Part shown: positions 25,638 to 38,400 of the stretch, one piece after another
Position numbering within the stretch: position 1 is the first letter of the stretch
How the letters are laid out: each line of letters begins with the position of its first letter
Origin: Tanytarsus gracilentus
Taxonomy: Eukaryota > Arthropoda > Insecta > Diptera > Chironomidae
Assembly: GCA_038502055.1 (NCBI GenBank)
Contig: JAXRKN010000039.1
Span: 5,084,001 to 5,148,000, forward strand
Direction of reading: 5' to 3'
DNA: 64,000 bases
Program-made: the position numbers and the translations under genes
Notes under the pieces: model-generated
The model's input: only the letters and a program-made list of their open reading frames with translations
Told to the model about the DNA's origin: nothing
Database searches by the model: none

Positions 25638-26897
25638 ATGTCAGTATTTCAAAAAATGTACAGTGGGTGCTTGTATTTTTTTCAGTGTTTAGGATTTTAT
25701 CCCGTGAAAATCGGTGAAAAAAGCAATGCATTTACATTCGTTGTGACCTTGCTTAATTTTCTTGTTTTACTCGGAATTATTATTTTCATGATAACTGCAC
25801 AAGACTGGATGCTCTACTCGGAATCATCGATTGGAAAAATTAATGATATTATAGTTTATGGTTCATTGGTTTTTGCGCATCTTTCGATGATAATTGAATC
25901 GTTTGTGCAAAGAAAATATTTCGTCCAATATTGGAAATTTTATGAGAAAATCGTGAGCATCCGTAAAGAAGTTAAATTTAAGTGGTATAAAAGCTTCAGA
26001 TTGAGATTTGTCATTTTCATTATTTTTACTTTTGGTATTGAAATAACAGTTATAACTTCCATCATTGATAAGGATACTCAGTGGACTAATTTTTGGATAG
26101 CTGAAATTTTTAGTCTTTTAGGAACGCGATTACGAAATATTCAACACGCATTTTTTATGGACGTAATTTTTTTCACACTTCAAGAGCTAAATTTAAAAAT
26201 TAAATGTTTAAATTTGTGGACGATGGCGGTGAATCGAAATTTCTGCAACAAAAAGTTACACTCAAAGTTACAAAAACATAAAAATGAGTTTAAAAATTTA
26301 ATGGAAATGATAATTTGTGTGAATAGAATTTTTCGATGGGCGCAAGCTTTCAATGTTGGTCAGCAATTTATTGAAATTGTGGTTGAACTTTATTGGATTT
26401 ATGCGTTTGCCACAAGTGATAATTTTATATGGGGTAAATTAATTGTAATTCAATAATTCATTAATTCATTTATTATTAAAAACTTTTTTTCAGTAACAAC
26501 AATTTGTTACCTTCCGACTGTTGTTTCACTTTTGTTTCTCATGCAGTCGTCTACTCGATGCATCAAGGAAGTATGTAACCTTAAATTTAATACAAAATTT
26601 AAATCAAATTAATTTTAGATTTATGAGAAAACTCCTTTTGTACTGCATGAAATTCATTTGTTCACTGACGATGAGCGTCTAAGATCCTTGGTAAATTTTG
26701 ACACAATTTTAAATGTTGATAAATTTCTTTTTCTCTTGCAGATACAAGAATTTTCGCTGGTTGTCAAGCACTCACCGAAATATTTCACGGCAAATAATTT
26801 TTTTGTCATCGATTTTTCATTATTTTGTTCAATTCTCTCGCCATTGATAACCTTTCTTGTCATTTTTATTTCGTTCCATCCAAAGGACAAAAATTAA
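25638..26897 (+). CDS. Gustatory receptor (7tm_7 family)
   Basis: A 366-aa insect gustatory receptor, a seven-helix ligand-gated channel subunit. Exons are 25638-26433, 26494-26570, 26619-26690 and 26742-26897; introns are 60, 48 and 51 bp and phases close. One long first exon followed by three short 3' exons is the usual Gr layout. Hydrophobic segments lie at about residues 30-55, 75-92, 125-145, 240-265 and in the last two exons. The C-terminal exon has FFVIDFSLFCSILSPLITFL and TFLVIFISF, matching the Gr signature (TYhxxxxxQF type, Thr kept, Gln replaced by Ser). AATAAA is at 26925-26930. It sits between PiT copies 2 and 3, so it split or was inserted into that cluster. The ligand is unknown. 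The last intron is stop-free and in frame. Confidence 0.85.
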
Positions 26898-28092
26898 AAT
26901 TCAATACAAAAATTTAAAATTATTAATAAAGTGAATTTTATTATAAATAATATTTTTCAATTATTTTGTACTTTTTTGGTAAAACATTAAAAACATTGAT
27001 AAAACGTTCATTTATACTCTTTCTTCAAATTTAATTTTGTCTGTAATGATTTATAATAATTTGACATGTTTATTTATATTGCGTTTTTGTTGGAGTTTAC
27101 TTTGTTTGCGGTGTTGGTTGTTTCTTTTGTTTTTTTATGCGTAGTTTTTTTTTTGCTTTTGAGTAGTGATGTTGGATTGCATTTAGACGCGAAGGAAAAT
27201 GTTTTACATTGGCCTCCTCCCTTTCTCCCACCTCTTTTAAAAAGAAAAATTAAAAAAAAAATAAAAAATAAATTTATATGGATTTAAAAAAAAAAGAGAC
27301 GAGAAAAGAACACTCGGAGAATTAAATCTAGACGGTTTTTGTTATGGAATATTCTTTATTTGGTATTTTTAAGTCGTCTTATTTAAATTTTCAGTATCGA
27401 TAAACATGTTGAAGATTGATTTAAATATTAAAATAAAATTAAATTTTCAGTAAGAGTATAATGAACGTTTTATCAATATTCAATTTTAGTCTATGATTAA
27501 CTCTTTACGCATTCCGAACAAAAATTCAAGTGCTTTTTTGGTAAAACATTAAAAACATTGAAAAACACTCGAAAAAACAATTAAATCGCTTTTTGTTATC
27601 AAAACATTACGGAAATGTTTTTAATGGAAGTTTACAGTCAATTTAAAATTTAAACAAAAGTGAAACGATCTTCAATTCTTTAAATTTTAAAAATAAATTG
27701 ATGAAAATAGAATTGAAAATTAAAATTTCTTTCCAAGAAATCCAGGAAAAAAATTAAATAAAGTCGAGTCTCGAACCTTTTGAGTCTAACTTTATTAAGC
27801 AAATAACCTTTAATGACTCAGCTAAAAAAAACTGGAAATATTTTAAACCATTTTCCTCGCATCGACTCCACAATTTCTTGATACCGCATTTTTAAACTTA
27901 CGTCAAGAAACTCTTTTTTTCCGCTGATTCACAGATTTGCTGATAAGATTCTTAAAAAAAATTTCGTACAATTTTTATTACATAGCTGATATCACCGAAG
28001 GTCTATGTATATACATGAACACAACAGGTAGCGCTGAATTTGATTTCAGTTCTCATTGAAAAATTGAAACAAGTGGAGGCAAATGAAAAATT
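26898..28092. other. Intergenic stretch with a MITE-like element and PiT copy 3 promoter
   Basis: It holds the inverted-repeat element at 26995-27477 (listed separately). A 29-bp direct repeat (starting CTTTTTTGGTAAAACATT) occurs at 26971-26999 and 27533-27561. A likely promoter for PiT copy 3 lies to the right: GATAAG at 27942-27947, GTATATAC at about 28008 and an initiator TCAGTT at 28046-28051. The frame at 27066-27287 lies inside the element and is not a gene. Confidence 0.5.
26995..27477. mobile_element. MITE-like element with terminal inverted repeats
   Basis: ATTGATAAAACGTTCATT(T)ATACTC at the left (26995-27019) reappears as its reverse complement at the right (27454-27477) with a single one-base gap. 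Weaker complementarity continues inwards for about 25 bp. The interior is AT-rich without a transposase frame. This fits a small non-autonomous DNA transposon of about 480 bp. A target-site duplication was not identified. Confidence 0.6.
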
Positions 28093-29608
28093 ATGGAAGC
28101 ATATTTAGATCAAATTCTCTGGATAGTTATCGTGTCCTTCATAGTTTCATTTGTGCTCGCGTTCGGTATCGGTGCAAATGATGTTGCGAATTCTTTTGCA
28201 ACCACAATCGGAGCTGATGTTCTCACATTAAAACAAGCCTGCTTTTTAGCGTCAATTTTCGAAGTATCCGGTGCAATTTTGCTCGGCTACAAAGTGTCAG
28301 ACACAATAAGAAAAGGAATTTTGGACATTTCACTTTACGAAGGCGCTGAAAAAGAATTAATGCTTGGAATGCTCGCAGCACTTATAAGCTGCACAATTTG
28401 GCTTCTCATTGCGACATTCCTTAAATTGCCAGTGTCAGCGACACATTCAATAGTGGGAGCTACAGTGGGTTTTGGTTTGGTCGCGAGAGGAACACAAGGC
28501 ATTCAGTGGAGCACAATTATCAGTATCACTCTCTCATGGATTGTGTCACCGCTCATGGCGGGAATAATTAGTGTAGTGGTTTATTTGATAATTTATAAGT
28601 TTGTGCTGAAAGCGAAAAAGCCTTTCAATGCCGGTCTCATCGCGCTGCCAATTATCTGGGGTGTCGTGATATTCATTAATGTCCTAGGAATAAGTTTAGA
28701 TGGATCTCATAGTGAGTAAAAAATATTTTAAAAAAAGCGCTTCAACATCCACTTTTGGGTTTTGATATTTTTCAACTTTTATGAGGTTGCACCCTTATAT
28801 TATTTCACCTCTTAATCGTAGTGCTTGGAATGCAGTATCTCGAGGTGTGGATGTCATTTACAATTTCCGGAGTTCTCGCACTATTTGCGATGGTTATCGT
28901 TCAGTGTTGCGTCGTTCCAACACAGCGAAAGAAAATCTTAAACAAATATCCGTACTCTGAAAGCATTTTTCAGTATCACGACGTCCATACAATTTCAATT
29001 GAGGATCGATCGAAGGACGAAGAAGCTCGAGTCAATCTTTTATTTCATTTCATTCAAATTTTAGCTGCAATCTTCAGTAGTTTCGCACATGGCGGCAATG
29101 ATGTCGCTAATGCAATCGGACCATTGATCACAATCTGGTTGATTTATTCTCAAGGTGAAGTTGGATCTACAGCTGAAACTCCAATTTTATTGTTAGTTTT
29201 TGGAGGTGTCGGAATTGTGTTAGGACTTTGGCTGCTTGGTCGGAGAGTCATTGAAACTGTTGGTTTTAACTTGACGAAAATCACACCAGCAACGTGAGTT
29301 TAAAATAAATTAATTTTAGAAAAACTTAAAAATAAATTCTTTACAGTGGTGTCACCATTGAAAGTGGAGCTGCAATGACTGTGCTTTTAGCGAGTAAAAT
29401 TGGTGTTCCAATCAGCACGACTCACTGTAAAGTTGGTGCAGTAACTTTTGTTGGCTGGGTTTACGGCAAAACCTTTAATAAGCATCAAGAAAAGGCGCCC
29501 GTAAATTGGAAGCTTTTTGGAAGTATAGTTGGAGCATGGGTGATCACACTTCCTGCCTCCGCTGGTATTGCAGCGCTTCTCATGTTATGTTTTCAACTAC
29601 TCCTATAA
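28093..29608 (+). CDS. PiT family phosphate transporter (SLC20), copy 3
   Basis: A 450-aa, more divergent paralogue. Exons are 28093-28711, 28822-29293 and 29347-29608; introns are 110 and 53 bp at the same positions as in copies 1 and 2. GANDVANS, GGNDVANA, PVSATHSI and PISTTHCK are present; the first STTH has become SATH. The cytoplasmic loop is shorter than in the other two copies. Exon 1 is again exactly 619 nt. The first intron is twice the usual size here. AATAAA lies near 29718. It lacks the GATA/E-box module of copies 1 and 2, having a different promoter with GATAAG and an initiator, so its expression may differ. Confidence 0.92.
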
Positions 29609-29853
29609 CAAATTCTTTCTCATTAATTACTTAGTTTTAAAGTCTTAAATGTGTGATTCACAAAATTCATCAACAATTTTGTTGTATTTTAAGAGGAATG
29701 ACATGATAAATATTGATAAATAAAAAGATTCTTTTTCACAGTTGCTAAAGATATTATTCTAATTTCTTTTATTATTTTAAATCTAATATGATTTGCTGAA
29801 TGTTAGTAAAGTTTAACAATGGTAAAATTGGAGATTTTTTTTTTTATTTTTTT

Positions 29854-29886
<33 letters not shown>

Positions 29887-30568
29887 TAAATATTTAAAAA
29901 AAATTTTCAGGTATTGGTTTAAAAAATTAAAAAATTAGGAGGAAATTTTTTATAAAACTATCAAGTCATAACAAGTTATTATTATTTACCTCACTCGGTG
30001 TTTTGATGTTTCAATTGACACAATCGAACCAGGAAATTTTTTGATTTGATTTGAAATAAACTCGGAAGGTAAAAAACTAAGAGTTGAATTTTTTTTTTGA
30101 AGTGTCAAAAATTTTAAAAATGAATTTTTCAGATAAATTCTGCAAGAAAAAAAATTATAAAAAATAAATAAATTTTTTCTCTTCGTGTAAAAAGCTATTT
30201 CTTATCTTTCAACTTCGGAAAGCTTCAAATTTTATCGCGCGGTAAAACTGAATTAAAAAATTGTTCGGAAAGCTCGTAATATTTTTTTCTACAGTTTAAT
30301 GAACTTAAAAAAATCTTTTTATTTTTGGCATTTAAAAAGTTTTTCATTTTTTTGAAAATATTTAAATTTTCCAGTTTATTGAAAAATGTTAACATAGCGA
30401 TGATTTTTTTCCGCAACTCAATTTAATTGATCCCAATTGACATCATTCAAAGTTTACACAACAAATTCACATAGCAAAGCTTGAGAGCATCGCGTTTGAT
30501 GTTGTGTAGGGCGAAGATGAGAGAAAAAATATTTTAATAAAAGTTTCAGTTGGTGATAAGATTTCAAG
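29609..30568. other. AT-rich intergenic stretch with poly(T)/poly(A) tracts
   Basis: No gene. A T-rich run followed by an A run at about 29836-29887 could fold into an A/T hairpin. The right end is the promoter of the MFS gene: TTTTAATAAAAG at about 30532, initiator TCAGTT at 30546-30551 and GATAAG at 30555-30560. Confidence 0.5.
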
Positions 30569-32325
30569 ATGAAAACATCAAATAGAATTCAGACGATCCA
30601 AGAAGTGGTCGAGTGGCAGAAAGAGAGAATTTACGAAGAGATTTCTTTTGATGAGGCAATGAAGAAAGCAAGCAAGTGAAATTGTTTACAACTAAAATTA
30701 TTTAAAACATCAATATTTTTAGAATTTGGAAAGTTTCAATATTTTTTGATCATCATCTCGGGGGTTTTTATGGGCAGTGCATTTTTTGAGACAATGGGTA
30801 TCAATTACGTCCTTCCAGTTGCAGAGTGCGACCTTAAAATTACCTCCAAAGCCCAATACGGTTTGATAAGCGGTGTTTGGTTTGCTGGTGAGCTCCCCGG
30901 AGCACGCACGCTCTTATCAAAACATAAACATTTTAAATGTCACTCATTTCAGGAATCATTTTGACGTCACACACTTGGGGAATACTTGGTGATACATTCG
31001 GAAGGAGAAAAACACTCATAACTGCTTCACTCTCGGCATTCATTACTTCAATTTTATCGAGCTTAGCAAATAATTTCCTGCAAATAATTTTATTTAGATT
31101 TATGAACGGTCTTTGCATCTCAGGCTCGACATCGATCATTTTTGCCTATCTTGGAGAATTTTTAGGCGCAAAAAATCGATCAAGGTCAACGATGATGGCG
31201 TCTGTTGTTTTTGGGGTTTCTTGTTTAATTCTTCCGTTAATGGCTTGGTTGATAATCAATCAAAAGTGGAGTTTCTTAATTCCTTTAATTGACGTCACTT
31301 TTAAACCATGGAGATTATTTTTACTCTGCTGTGGACTGCCGAGCTTAATTTGTGGAATAACAATGATTTTTTATCCTGAAAGTCCAAAGTTTACTTTCTC
31401 GCAGGTAGAAATTTAAAATCAAAATATTTAAAAATTTAAAAGTCGTTAAATTTAAAAAATTTAAAATCGTTAAATTAAAAAATTTAAAATCGTTAAATTT
31501 TAGGCTGACGAGAAGAAAACACTTGAAATTATGTCAAAAATTTACCGCATCAACACTGGATACAATAATTTTCCTGTTCAAAGGCTTTTGCCGAATGAAG
31601 AGTTCGGGCAAGTCAACAAGAGCAAAAATATCATTCACACAATGATAAATCAAACCAAAGATTTGTTCAGAAATTATCCTCGATCGATAGTTTTAATATC
31701 CATGATTCAATTTGGAATTTATTTCGTATGCAATGGAATGTTGCTCTTCTTTCCCGACATTCTAAATCAAACGGCAAAGTTTAATCGAGAAAACTCGACA
31801 GATAGTCGAGCCCACCTCTGTGAAATAGTAGAGAATGCAATAAGAGAAAAGAGAGAACATTCCGAGGTGAAATGCATCGATGAACTCGATATATCATCGT
31901 ACTACTTTGCAATGATACTGGAAGTATGCTACACGGTTGGATTTCTTATCATCAGCTGGCTCGTAAATTACTCGGGTCGATTAGCGATTTTCTCATTTAT
32001 TTTCTTCACAACCAGCTTCTGTGGATTTGCCATAAATTACGCGAGCACGATGGTCGGAAGTTATCTCTATGTGTGGCTCCTTGCATCGGGCATAAATAAT
32101 ACCCTCCTCAACACCGTAACTTATGATCTTTTTCCAACGAATCTCCGCTCTTTAGCAATGTCGTTATCGTTAATGTTTGGCCGACTCGGATCATTAGTCG
32201 GTGGAAATGTTGCCGGCTATTTATTGGAGCAATATTGCACATCATCTTTCATATTGTCGGGTGCTGTTATGCTCGTTTGTGGTGTTTTAACTTTTTGCAT
32301 TCCACAAATTATTAAGAAAAAATAA
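30569..32325 (+). CDS. SV2/SVOP-like major facilitator transporter
   Basis: A 513-aa MFS transporter of the SV2/SVOP (sugar and organic ion porter) type, a 12-helix membrane protein. Exons are 30569-30671, 30723-30887, 30953-31404 and 31504-32325. The N-terminus has SFDEAMKKA then KFGKFQYF, the expected family start. Later come ETMGINYVLP, FAGIILTSHTWG, GDTFGRRKT (the MFS loop 2-3 motif) and, in the C-half, DLFPTNLRSLAMS and FGRLGSLVG. The large loop between TM7 and TM8 is short with two Cys. Intron 1 only keeps frame if it uses a GC donor (A|GCAAGTGA at 30672); the nearby GT at 30676 shifts the frame. The other introns are GT-AG. AATAAA is at 32397-32402. The substrate is unknown. Confidence 0.88.
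31405..31503. repeat. Short tandem repeat inside MFS intron 3
   Basis: Three copies of an AT-rich unit of 23-24 bp with the core TCGTTAAATT occupy most of this intron, with cores at about 31443, 31467 and 31490. The last core merges with the TTTTAG acceptor. Confidence 0.6.
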
Positions 32326-32402
32326 GAAAATTTATGTAAGCTTAAAAAATCAATCTCAACAAAAATTTTAATTCCATTGAAGAAAAAAAACGTTCAATAA
32401 AA

Positions 32403-35400
32403 ATTCCTTGAAAGCCTTTCGATGTCTCTTTAATTTATGATTCGCATAAAATATTTTAATTGCAATCTGTGTGTGTTTATGCTCAGCACGGTTTGGAAGG
32501 GCTTAAAAAGCTAATTAATATAATTGAAATGATCAGCAATAAAGCTCAACCGAATGCCCAAATTTGGACAGGGAGCAATTTCAATTTACAGCACCCAATT
32601 TCATGTCAGTGCTCATTAACTGTGAAAGTGGCGATTGGCATTTTTTTCGAGGGTTGATTAATTTGTAAAGTGATATGATGAAAAAATCCTGGACATACAT
32701 GAAGGTAAAGAGAGAAAGTATGCGTGAATTATGGCCAGTTAGTTAATTGTAAGCAAATTGAAATGCCCATTAGTAGACGTTTTACTGGCTCCTAATCGAG
32801 GGGTGGGACACTAACCTAAAATTATAGAAAGACGTTAGAAAGATTTAAAAAATTTAAATTAATTTCAGTTAAATTTTAAAAACTTTTCAAGTGTTCCAAC
32901 CCCTTCGCCGCTAACAAGATAATGCATGACTTATGCATGGGCAATAAGGCACGGAGCAATTTTTCTTACTAAGCGCCTTGCAACAAACAACATCACTCGA
33001 CATATATCGCATGCTGTGCCTTGTGCCCCCCGCGCCACTTCATCCGCGCACATGAAAAATCTCTTACTGTCGCTTTTTGTGAAATTTTTCGAATAACTTT
33101 TCAAAGCTATTCTCTTCTCGTGATAAAATAGTGCAGAATGGGTTGGTTGAGATTGCATGAAATGTCCAGCGAGATCTTTTTGTGCTCTATTCTGCCGCAT
33201 TTTTATCAGAATTCCTTTGTGTGTTGGCACGAAGAAATTGCGAGCATGAGAGAGACCGCTATCGTCGTAGATGCAATTCTTTATGCGCTCATATATCAGT
33301 AGTGCCAGTGTGTGTACACTAGAGTGCAGCAGATGAGGTCAAAAGAGTGAAGTATGAAGAAATGAATTATGGCTACTTTACTCGTAAGTCTTATATGAAG
33401 TCGTTCTGCATAGCGCACACTCGCAAGCACCCAGCAAGCAGCAATTTCGTGAATATCGAGTGTGATTTATTGTGCACGAATATTATTTTGGCTCCCTATT
33501 CTAGGACAAGGTGAGGACAATTTTAAAAAATATTTTCCCAACTGGGTTTGTTAAAAAACTCCAATAAATTTGTGCGTACATGTAACATTTTATAAAATAA
33601 ATTAAAAGATCATAAATTCACATCATAATGCAGCCAACGACAAAATCTTGACTAACTGGCGGTCACTTAAGGAAGAATTCTTTTTTTAAATTTATTTTTC
33701 TCTCGCTTTATACATCATAAATTTTAGTGAGTTTAAAGTAAAGTCATTTGATGGCAAGTGCAGACGTTCTCACATGGCGATGCGTATCATTGAATATAAT
33801 TAAATTAAATCAGCCGCAATAAAATTATGAAATGCTACGGAAAATATTTGTGTCATAAATTTTACATTTTCTCAATTCACACCCGATCGGGTTGGCAATT
33901 ACAATTAAGATTCTATCGTCGCTTTGCACCACCAGTTTTTCTCTCTCTCACAAGCGAGCTAATAGTGTGTTAAAAGTTTAATTTATTTAATAAAAAATAT
34001 TTTGACTTTGAGAGTTTTATTATTTATTGAAAATTAATAAAATTGCTCGAGATGCGAGAAGAAGAGTGAAAAAATTAATAAGCGACGCATTTAATAAGCG
34101 ATCGAGTTAAGAAACTGGTTAGAGATGTGCCAGCGATTCGAAACTTACTAATTATTTAAAATAAATGGAACTTGAATAATTAATTGGGAAGATGATTATG
34201 ATGTCGTGACTCACAAATATTTGTAACGCTGTTTAAAATTTAATTAAAAATAGTTTCTTCTTATTTTAGTTTTTATCATTTATGGAAAAATACTAGCGGA
34301 GCATAAAAAAATAATAATTATATTGTTTGCTCATGATTCATAATTCATGGAACGATTAAACAGTTAATGTGGCGCTGCCGTCTCTGTTTTAAAGATGCTG
34401 CGCTGTCGATTAGCAGTATCAGCCTGCACCTGAAAACCGGTGCCTTTTTCTCTCTCACTCTCGACCATCCAATTCATACCCGCGATATATTCGCACATAA
34501 AATTTATGCACACGCGGTAATGCAGCGCCAAAGATCTCACCGTTGCGATTATCAAATAGCCAACAACAACAAGCGAGCAAGCTTCCAGACTATCTTTGGC
34601 TCTATATTGTCGGTTGTTACCTGTTGCAGCAAAACAGCAATAAATGCTGTGTATATGAGGCGAGGGAGCAAAATAAATAAAGAGAGAAATTTTTTTATTA
34701 TTTGTTTATCATTCAAAAGTAATCTCCTTTTCATTTAATTTTATGTTGCTGCTGCTGCCGATGGTACATGGCTTCGAGTGAAAGAGGGAACCGCAAACAA
34801 CGCACGGTAATCAAAATGTTTGTCAGTGTACGACTAGAAGCATGCGAGAGAAGAAAACTCTTGAAAAAATTGTTCTCTAAAAAATAACTTTTTTTCAAGT
34901 CGTGAGTGTCCCATCCCTCGAAACTTTATATATAGCGGTTAAACATAATGGTATAAAAACATGAATTTATGCTACGAACAAAAGAATTATTATGGAAAAA
35001 ATTATTTATTTTTCAATTGAATTTCTTCTTGCCACAAAACGGAACGAGAAGGTAGAGAGACATAAGGGGCATTGCATTTTCATTGATAAGCGATTTAAGG
35101 TTCATTCGGCAGAAGACAATTGAATGGAATTACAGTAGCTGACCTTAAGATGACTCGAATTGAATGCTATGTGAAAATACACGCAATAAAAGAGAATTAT
35201 GAGAAAATTACGAAATAGTTCTAGGAAAATTTATTGACTTCGAGGAATCTAAATGTTAGCAGTGCTTCGATGATCTCTATGGGAATTTGTTTCTACATTT
35301 TATTTATTGAGAAAAAATTAGTTAATTAAGAAACTTCAACATGTTCATGTGCACAAAGTGCAATTTAATTAATTAAATCATTTTGCTATTTGAAGTTATG

Positions 35401-38400
35401 ATTTATAGTTCAATTATCCGATTATCATCGTTTATGACTTTACTAAACATGTAGACAGAGAGCAAAAAGCTTAACTCTGTAACAACAAGAATCAATTAAC
35501 AGGCAATACGCAGTTAAAGTCGAACATATAGGTAAGTCATGTGCAATAAAGTAAGAGCGAACATTTCAATCAATGCCACAAGTGAACTTTCCATTTCTCG
35601 CAGTGCACATTAGAGACCCAAATCAACTCGCCGATAAAAAATTATGATTTAATTTAAATTTCAAAGAGTGAAATTTTATTCTCTAAATATATTTAAATAA
35701 TTTACTTATAACCTTCCCTTTTATTAAAATTCACAACTCACAAATGACCATTAATATTAATCAAAAAGAAAGAAAATTGCAACAATTTAATATGAAATAA
35801 ATTAAATGTAAATCTATTCATATGTAAAGAGAGTTGAGAGACATACATTAGAGGAAATAATTCGATTAAACTCTCGACCATAAATCCATGTTGTTTCTAC
35901 ATGCAAACGAAATGCAGATCTATGCTTTGATAAATGAATTCGCTTCTTACTTAATTTATTCAATTTAATTTATGCTCTCATGCACACACGCGCTCAAACA
36001 TAGCCAGCAATTGATTTTAATCGCTTTTCGATTAGACTTCGACTATCGCTTATCATTCGCACTCGTGGACATAACATATATATATATGGAACTACAAAAA
36101 AATCAATTAAATTTTTCTCTCTCTGCGCCTTTTACTTTTTTTCTCGTGAATATTAATTAAGAGGTTAGCGATGATATCAGTATCGAAGTCATGAATTCTC
36201 TCTTTTTTTCATGTACACGCTTGAGAGTAATTATTTGAGATTTTTATCGCACATTAGTTAAAAATTTGTACATATCACAGGCTGGTAATAATTAGTTTAA
36301 AAATGGGAGAGAACTTAATCGAAGTAATTTGATTCGATTGACAGATTAACAAGTCATAGTGATACCTAATTAATATTTGAATGAAATCTCACAGTTTTAA
36401 GATAAAATTAATTCCAAAAAAATTCAAGATCAATACTCAAAATAATTGAGTGAAAGCACACAAATCCTCGATCTTATCACCAACAAATTCTCCTGACATT
36501 CCATTTTGTACCTGTTTCAATTCAACATTTATCATCCACTCATTTGCACGCTTGCACAATGTTTGTAGCAATTTTGAGATCTTATCAATAGTTTTTTTTT
36601 CTCTCCATCGTTTTCCCAATTACTCCGCATGTTCTCCATCAAGTGCGCGCAATGAAGATCACAGATATTGTAAAAAATAGTAATTGCAAAGAAATCGCAC
36701 ACACAATGGCACAAAGAGCGAAAATAGATCATTAGTTTTGACATGTGGATTGGAAACATTTCATAATGATCTTGTGAGTGCCAACATTCACTTGTTTATG
36801 CTATGTTAACATATTCAGGGGATTTAAAATTGCATTAGGTTTTTAAATTTATTTTTACTCAATAAAATTGCAATTTTTTACAATTTTCAATGCTTTATTC
36901 TGTTTAAAGTTTCCATCGCCTGATTAACAGCTTTTTTGTTACCTGGAACACATAAAAAAGTAAACTTGAGTCCAAGCGGCAGCCTCCGAAATGAAAATTG
37001 TGTATTATAAATGTCGACATTATGCAAATAGCTATCAATTGATGCTATTTTAGTGCGCATGGCAATATAAAAAAATTTTTAATGGTTAATTGAGAAAAAA
37101 TTATAGGAAAATATGCTTTTGAATTTTTTTTATATTTATTTGAATTTGCACATATTTTAGACAATTTAATTTTCCATTTTTTATGGTGACAGAAGATCTG
37201 TTTTTTATGGCCGTTGACATTCCTCGCTCAACTCAGTTTGTGTGGAGGAAATGAAAAGCAGTAAAGCGGATTATGTTAAGTAAACACTTAAATAACACTT
37301 GAGAGGTCAATTTCAACACGCTTTTTAATTGCAACTAATCGGATCAAATTGCAATCGATGCAGTTTTCAAGAAATAAAATTTACTTGATAAAAAAAACTT
37401 TTTAAATATAAAAATTAATTCAAAAAATATTTTTTCAAACAAGTCAAATCATAGCAAAATTTATGATTCTTTTAATATAATTTTAATTAATAATTAAGAA
37501 ATTAGCTATTAGAGTCACTCATTAAATAAATAATTCCGCCTCAACTTTATACAAATACGAATTAGTATCAATTAAGATTTCATTTGAGTTATGCAGCTAA
37601 GCATTAATTCGCCATCACATGCAATAATTGATTTGAAATTAATTCAATTTTGCATAGGATTTTAGTTTTAATGGAAAATGGTGATTTGTTTGTGATACCT
37701 TGAGAAAAGTTTTGTTTGAGAATATTTGCGATAGAGAAAAATATTTAAAGAATCTTTGATTTATCCTTGGCCAAAAGACCTTAAAATATTTAAAAAATCA
37801 ATTAAAAAAATGCTTAAAAAATTTAAATTCTTCGCTCTATTTTTTAGCATTAAAAATTTTTCTCAGTTTTTCAACAAAAACATTTTAAAATTTTATTTTT
37901 AAAAATCTAAAAAAAATTCTAAAGACAATTTTCTAACACTTTTTATTCGTTCACAAATCAAACACATCACAGTTCACATATAATTTTCAATTTAATCGCA
38001 AGAGTCAACCGATTAGCCTCTTTCAACATTAACTTCACTGGTAATAGCAGGAGTTTAAATATCTCAATCGTGTATGCGCACATTTTATTTGCAATTACAT
38101 CTTTTTTTCTTTCGTCTCTGTTTTATTCACTTGTTTCTGTGTTATGAACTTGAGGAGCAAAAACAGAGCGATTTTAATGATTGTGAGTGAAGTGCAAGCA
38201 TCAAAAGCAGAAAAAACTTGTGGAATGTGCTGCACTTTTTGTTCATCTTACATTTTTTGCATTGATAATAAGCAAAAAAAAAGTCAAAATGTTTCAATTA
38301 GCCAGAAAAATTGTCGTAAATTATTTACAAATTATGTAATTTAATATTTTGATGTCGAGAAAGCTTGTCAGTGATATTGAAATTTCTTCAAGCAGCCCAA

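Noticed and set aside
27066..27287. 73-codon frame with hydrophobic N-terminus
   Set aside because: It lies inside the inverted-repeat element, is made of T-rich codons and ends in a poly-Lys run typical of random AT-rich DNA.
32942..32965. TAAGGCACG word resembling the start of miR-124
   Set aside because: Only the first nine bases agree and no hairpin arm was found.
34367..34738. 123-codon plus-strand frame starting with ATG, with a CRLC motif reminiscent of a zinc-finger domain
   Set aside because: Only one Cys pair, no zinc-finger or ZAD pattern follows, and the opposite strand is equally open; probably a GC-richer non-coding island.
36267..36290. TATCACAG word resembling the seed of the miR-2 family
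   Set aside because: Similarity ends after the seed and no complementary arm lies within hairpin distance.
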